Source: AC-69 sp044869895
GTDB lineage: Bacteria; Actinomycetota; UBA4738; HRBIN12
Length of the DNA: 15,564 nucleotides
NCBI GenBank assembly: GCA_044869895.1
Contig: JBIOXZ010000120.1
Coordinates: 1 to 15,564, forward strand
Direction of reading: 5' to 3'
The notes under the pieces are model-generated. The model was not told where the DNA came from. It saw only the letters and a program-made list of their open reading frames with translations, and did not search any database. A program made the translations under genes and the position numbers. Shown in pieces: positions 13,260 through 15,564 of this stretch; within the stretch, counting starts at the first letter, position 1, and every line of letters starts with the position of its first letter.

Positions 13260-13664
13260 CTATCCGGAGAGGACCGAAACTCGGACATGTCGGCGGTTGT
13301 TGTCCCGGTTCGGGTCCAGGATCACGATGCTCTGCCACGTTCCGAGCCCCAATTCACCGCGGTCGACCGGCAGCACCAGCGAGGGCGACACGAGCGCGGG
13401 CAGCAGGTGGTCGCCTCCGTGCCCCCGCGCGCCGTGCCGGTGCATGTACCGGTCGTCTCGGGGAAGGATCCGTTCCAGCAGCTCCTCGAGATCGGCCTCG
13501 GAGCCCGACCCCGTCTCCATCAGGGCCAGCCCCGCGGTGGCGTGCGGCAGGAACACGTGGGCCAGCCCGCTCTCGTTGCCCTCCGCGACGAATCCTCGGA
13601 CCCGGGAGGTGATGTCGACCACTGGCCTCGCGCTGGTTTCAACCTCGAATTCCGTGACCCGCAT
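13260..13664 (-). CDS. YjbQ / UPF0047 family protein (secondary thiamine-phosphate synthase-like)
   Basis: A 134-residue protein of the widespread UPF0047/YjbQ family. E. coli YjbQ has weak thiamine-phosphate synthase activity; the true role is unsettled. Motifs are FLPHATAGL (38-46, with His41), GSGSEADLEELL (52-63), RHGARGHGGDHL (76-87, with several His that form the presumed metal or active site), SPSLVLPV (93-100) and LGTWQSIVILD (107-117). Length and motif order match the family, so the gene is intact. ATG 13664 gives the usual N-terminus; a TTG extension to 13682 runs into the divergent promoter and is rejected. The gene starts 47 bp from the regulator gene at 13712 and may share its operator. 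Confidence 0.92.
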   Translation of the reverse strand: MRVTEFEVETSARPVVDITSRVRGFVAEGNESGLAHVFLPHATAGLALMETGSGSEADLEELLERILPRDDRYMHRHGARGHGGDHLLPALVSPSLVLPVDRGELGLGTWQSIVILDPNRDNNRRHVRVSVLSG

Positions 13665-13675
13665 GCCCTCAGGCC

Positions 13676-13704
13676 TTGACAATTACATGTAATGGTGTAA
13701 TCAT
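13676..13704 (+). promoter_or_regulatory. Promoter with TTGACA -35 for the RHH-like regulator gene
   Basis: A perfect TTGACA (13676-13681) is followed after 17 bp by AATCAT (13699-13704, 4 of 6 matches to TATAAT). The latter ends 7 nt before ATG 13712, so the mRNA is predicted to be leaderless. The stretch is strikingly AT-rich compared with its surroundings. Confidence 0.7.
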
Positions 13705-13713
13705 CAATGTAAT
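13682..13713. promoter_or_regulatory. Candidate operator: 12-bp palindrome and TGTAAT repeats
   Basis: ATTACATGTAAT (13682-13693) is a perfect 12-bp palindrome occupying the spacer between -35 and -10. TGTAAT recurs at 13688, 13696 and 13708, the last overlapping the ATG. A repressor bound here would block the promoter. The encoded RHH-like protein is the obvious candidate, and the divergent yjbQ-like gene would also be affected. Confidence 0.65.
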
Positions 13714-14239
13714 GAGAGGCTCGGTGCACGTCTCCGACGAGGAGCTCGCAGGCTGGTTCGCCGGGCGCCTCCCGGCTGGGTGGTTCTCCGGGCCACCCGA
13801 GGTCTCCTCCGACCGGGAGGAGATCCTTGTGGTGGGGACGCTCTCCGAACCCGAGCTCGCCGAGGACGCGGCTCCCGAGGCGGTGGGCGCGGCTCGAAGC
13901 GCCCGGATCGACGGCTTCCGCGAGGACACGCGGGAGCAGCGGATGCGGATCGCCGACCAGGCACAGGGCCGGTTCGGCCGACGGGTCTCGTGGGGTGCCC
14001 GATGCGGCGATCTAACCAGGCTGTTCACCACGGTCTCGGTCCCCGCCATGACGCGGCTTCGCATGCCGGAACGGCGCGTTCTGGACATCCTGGTCGATGC
14101 CGGGGTGGCTCGCTCGCGCAGCCACGCGCTGGCATGGTGCGTGCGCCTGGTGTCCGAGAAGCAGGACGATTGGTTGAAGGACCTTCGCCAGGCCCTCACC
14201 GATGTGGAGAAGGTTCGCTCGGAGGGCCCGAAGACCTGA
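13712..14239 (+). CDS. Ribbon-helix-helix-like regulator of a conserved actinobacterial family
   Basis: A 175-residue protein. The N-terminal part begins MRGSVHVSDEELAGWFAGRL and has the conserved-looking stretch REEILVVGTL. A helical, charged segment follows (about 62-95; FREDTREQRMRIADQAQ). The C-terminal part (about 104-150) reads FTTVSVPAMTRLRMPERRVL, then DILVDAGVARSRSHALAWCV, then a charged helix. The pattern of strand, helix, turn with SRSxAL and helix resembles ribbon-helix-helix repressors, which bind short palindromes as dimers. I recall similar proteins in many actinobacteria, all unnamed. A TTG-initiated start at 13676 is rejected because that TTG is part of the TTGACA -35 box; ATG 13712 lies at the predicted transcript start. 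Autoregulation through the adjacent palindrome is inferred. Confidence 0.75.
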   Translation: MRGSVHVSDEELAGWFAGRLPAGWFSGPPEVSSDREEILVVGTLSEPELAEDAAPEAVGAARSARIDGFREDTREQRMRIADQAQGRFGRRVSWGARCGDLTRLFTTVSVPAMTRLRMPERRVLDILVDAGVARSRSHALAWCVRLVSEKQDDWLKDLRQALTDVEKVRSEGPKT

Positions 14240-14246
14240 GCCCGGC

Positions 14247-14441
14247 TCATTCCTGGCCCAAGCCCATCCGGTAGACGCGTTCGCCTCGAACGTGGTCCTG
14301 CAGCACGACCTCCTCGACCCCGTTCTCGTAGAGGTCCCGCCAGGCCGTGCTGAGCCATTCCTCGGCCGAATCGGGGTCGGGGAACTGATGCGAGTGCCCA
14401 AGCTCCTGGCCGCTGGCGTCGCGGTAGATCCACTCGAACAT
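14247..14441 (-). CDS. Conserved small acidic protein of 64 residues, function unknown
   Basis: A 64-residue protein starting MFEWIYRDASGQELGHSHQF. Aromatic and acidic residues dominate (EEWLSTAWRDLYENG), and it ends with RVYRMGLGQE. The pattern of short strands, a helix with AEEWL..AWRDL, then VEEVVLQD and VYxMGL looks like a small alpha/beta domain that I recall in many actinobacterial genomes without an assigned role. No catalytic motif, signal peptide or membrane segment is present. The ATG has no SD but lies 9 nt after a TAGGCT box. The gene converges with the RHH-like gene after 7 bp. Confidence 0.75.
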   Translation of the reverse strand: MFEWIYRDASGQELGHSHQFPDPDSAEEWLSTAWRDLYENGVEEVVLQDHVRGERVYRMGLGQE

Positions 14442-14450
14442 CGGCTCGGA

Positions 14451-14456
14451 AGCCTA
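14451..14456 (-). promoter_or_regulatory. Candidate -10 box (TAGGCT) for the 64-residue protein gene
   Basis: TAGGCT reads toward ATG 14441 with 9 nt between, the same geometry as at 12825 and 12894. A -35 is not evident. Confidence 0.4.
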
Positions 14457-14509
14457 GTCCACTCCCGTTCGCGGGCGCCGGAAGCACAAAACACCGGTCT
14501 CCGGGACGG

Positions 14510-14914
14510 TTATCCAGCGGTCACCTCGAGCTCGCGTTCCAGCGCCGCGCGCTCCTCGTCGGTGAGGGGCCGGGACGTCCCAGTCGACGGGTCGCGAGCC
14601 ACCACGACGGACTGGGATTCGGCGGAAACGGTCCCATCGACCTTGGCCACCTCCTCGCGAGTCTTCAGGCTCGCTCGCCCGATCGAGTCCAGGCGGCAGC
14701 TCACGAGGACCTCGCCGTCGTCCTGCGTGAGCTCCACCCGATAGTCGATGGCCACGCGAGCCAGGACGAAGTCCCAGGTGTTGGTGACCGGACCCAACAC
14801 CTTCTGCACGAACGCGTCGCGGGCCTCCTCGAGGTAGGTCAGGTAGACCGCATTGTTCACGTGGCCGTAGGCGTCCATGTCGCGCCATCGGATCCGGATC
14901 CGCCCCTCGTGCAT
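14510..14914 (-). CDS. Acyl-CoA thioesterase (4HBT / hotdog fold)
   Basis: A 134-residue hotdog-fold protein. IRWRDMDAYGHVNN (8-21) followed by YLTYLEEARDAF is the 4-hydroxybenzoyl-CoA thioesterase signature, with Asp14 at the usual catalytic acid position. Later strands (FVLARVAIDYRVEL, GEVLVSCRLDSIGRASL) complete the fold. Such proteins hydrolyse acyl-CoA thioesters; the acyl chain cannot be read from sequence. The start at 14914 is fixed by the TGATG junction with the NIL gene, in which stop and start share one base; the frame is open further upstream but only as a shadow of that gene. It is the last gene of the larE operon, and the reason for its presence there is not obvious. Confidence 0.9.
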   Translation of the reverse strand: MHEGRIRIRWRDMDAYGHVNNAVYLTYLEEARDAFVQKVLGPVTNTWDFVLARVAIDYRVELTQDDGEVLVSCRLDSIGRASLKTREEVAKVDGTVSAESQSVVVARDPSTGTSRPLTDEERAALERELEVTAG

Positions 14915-15141
14915 CAGGAATCCTCGATCCGGTCGACCTGCACCTCCTGATCGGCCAACCATCTCACGGCCCTGGCGATGGACTCCTCGGACCCCTCCAT
15001 CTCCAGGATCACCCACGCGTGACCTTCCTCGATGTTGGCCCGACGGATGTTGGTCACGAGATCGAAGTCCTTGCCCACGCGATGGATGATCGGCTCGTTG
15101 ATCAGACGCTCGGGGAAGGTGAGGTGGAGTTTCCCCTTCAC
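14914..15141 (-). CDS. Stand-alone NIL-domain protein
   Basis: A 75-residue protein that consists only of a NIL domain, the ferredoxin-like ACT-related fold found at the C-terminus of MetN methionine ABC transporter ATPases. KLHLTFPERLINEPIIHRVG (4-23) is the first strand and helix with the NEPI core, followed by FDLVTNIRRANI, a GHAWVILEMEG strand and a helix with AVRWLADQEVQVDRI. In MetN the domain binds methionine as an allosteric ligand. Here it sits between larE and a thioesterase gene. Its GTG start overlaps the larE stop (GTGA), and its stop overlaps the thioesterase start. Coupling with LarE suggests a small-molecule or metal sensing or carrier role in that pathway; this is inference. 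Confidence 0.9.
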   Translation of the reverse strand: MKGKLHLTFPERLINEPIIHRVGKDFDLVTNIRRANIEEGHAWVILEMEGSEESIARAVRWLADQEVQVDRIEDS

Positions 15142-15564
15142 GTGGTGCCCTCCGGGTTCATGCTGCCGGAGCGGAACCCCTCCAGGTCCAGCGTGACGTA
15201 GCGATAGCCCAGAGCCTTCAGGCCGTCGACCACCTCAGCTCGGATGTCCGGCTGGGCTAGGCGAGCGAGATCGTTCGGCTCGACCTCCACCCGGGCCACG
15301 TCCCCGTGCACCCGGACCCGACACTGGGCGAAACCCAGACCCTTCAGCAGCAACTCGGCCCGTCCCACCTTCGACAGCTCCTCCACGCTGATCCTCACCC
15401 CGAAAGCGATCCTCGACGACAGGCAGGCCGACGCGGGCTTGTCCCACGTCGGGATCCCGAGGTCCCGGGCGGCCACCCGGACCTCGGCCTTGGTGAACCC
15501 CACCTCGATCAGTGGATGGCGGATCCCGTGCTCTTTCGCCGCCCGGAGCCCCGGCCGGTAGTCC
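15138..15564 (-). CDS. larE: LarE, ATP-dependent sacrificial sulfur transferase, 5' end missing
   Basis: The last 141 residues are visible; the frame runs off the window. LarE adenylylates the nicotinate-derived precursor and donates sulfur from its own cysteine to build the pincer nickel cofactor of lactate racemase and related enzymes. Seen here are DYRPGLRAAKEHGIRHPLIE, the helix TKAEVRVAARDLGIPTWDKP and SACLSSRI, whose Cys (residue 47 of the fragment) corresponds to the sacrificial Cys176 of Lactobacillus plantarum LarE. FGVRISVEELSKVGRAE, RVRVHGDVARVEVE and the C-terminal LEGFRSGSMN follow, all typical of the family. Only one Cys is visible in this region, suggesting the sacrificial type rather than the [4Fe-4S] three-cysteine type. 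The stop overlaps the NIL-domain gene. larB and larC are not in the window. Confidence 0.93.
   Translation of the reverse strand, partial: DYRPGLRAAKEHGIRHPLIEVGFTKAEVRVAARDLGIPTWDKPASACLSSRIAFGVRISVEELSKVGRAELLLKGLGFAQCRVRVHGDVARVEVEPNDLARLAQPDIRAEVVDGLKALGYRYVTLDLEGFRSGSMNPEGTT

Noticed and set aside
13676..13711. TTG start for the RHH-like protein, and a TTG start at 13682 for the YjbQ protein
   Set aside because: Both lie in the AT-rich promoter/operator; the first TTG is part of TTGACA. Downstream ATGs at 13712 and 13664 fit the families.

Overview
The window is high-GC DNA with SD-led and apparently leaderless genes, TAGNNT-type -10 boxes and several small protein families that I associate with actinobacteria. 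It most resembles a chromosomal segment of an environmental Actinomycetota lineage outside the well-studied genera. That placement is inference from gene content and style; there is no rRNA or other marker in the window. I see no tRNA, rRNA, insertion sequence, CRISPR or phage gene, and no gene-free stretch longer than about 180 bases.

Layout. (1) 1-2531: two paralogous phosphoesterases (phospholipase C / acid phosphatase superfamily) face each other and overlap tail to tail; the left one is cut by the window edge. (2) 2586-5986 (minus): a tight operon of a MoaB/MogA-XdhC fusion, a class I methyltransferase and an exported sulfatase. (3) 6031-7372 (plus): a DUF6457-like small protein and moaA, divergent from the fusion, so that molybdenum cofactor genes sit back to back. 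(4) 7389-11563 (minus): a cyclic-nucleotide-themed block. It holds a Crp/Fnr regulator, a 38-residue Lys/Ala-rich peptide gene, three CRP-type palindromes spaced exactly 24 bp apart, a small zinc-binding protein, a 722-residue membrane protein (PqqD-like domain, M50-type protease core with HELAH, two cyclic-nucleotide-binding domains), and an exported single-pass partner that overlaps the protease gene by 4 bp. (5) 11739-14441: a small basic protein, a PrmC/HemK-like methyltransferase with HPPY instead of NPPY, a solitary GroES-like protein, a YjbQ-family enzyme, a ribbon-helix-helix-like regulator with a palindrome inside its promoter, and a conserved 64-residue protein. (6) 14510-15564 (minus): a coupled larE - NIL-domain protein - acyl-CoA thioesterase operon, with larE open at the window edge.

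How it fits together. The most interesting part is block 4. The Crp-like recognition helix (SRENVTR) carries the R-E-xxx-R residues by which E. coli CRP reads GTGA half-sites. GTGA-N6-TCAC boxes lie upstream of the basic peptide gene, and a weaker one lies upstream of the exported protein-protease operon. The protease itself carries two cyclic-nucleotide pockets with the usual Glu and Arg. I infer a cyclic-nucleotide-responsive module in which a second messenger acts both on transcription and on a membrane protease. No substrate or cyclase is visible in the window, so this remains a hypothesis.
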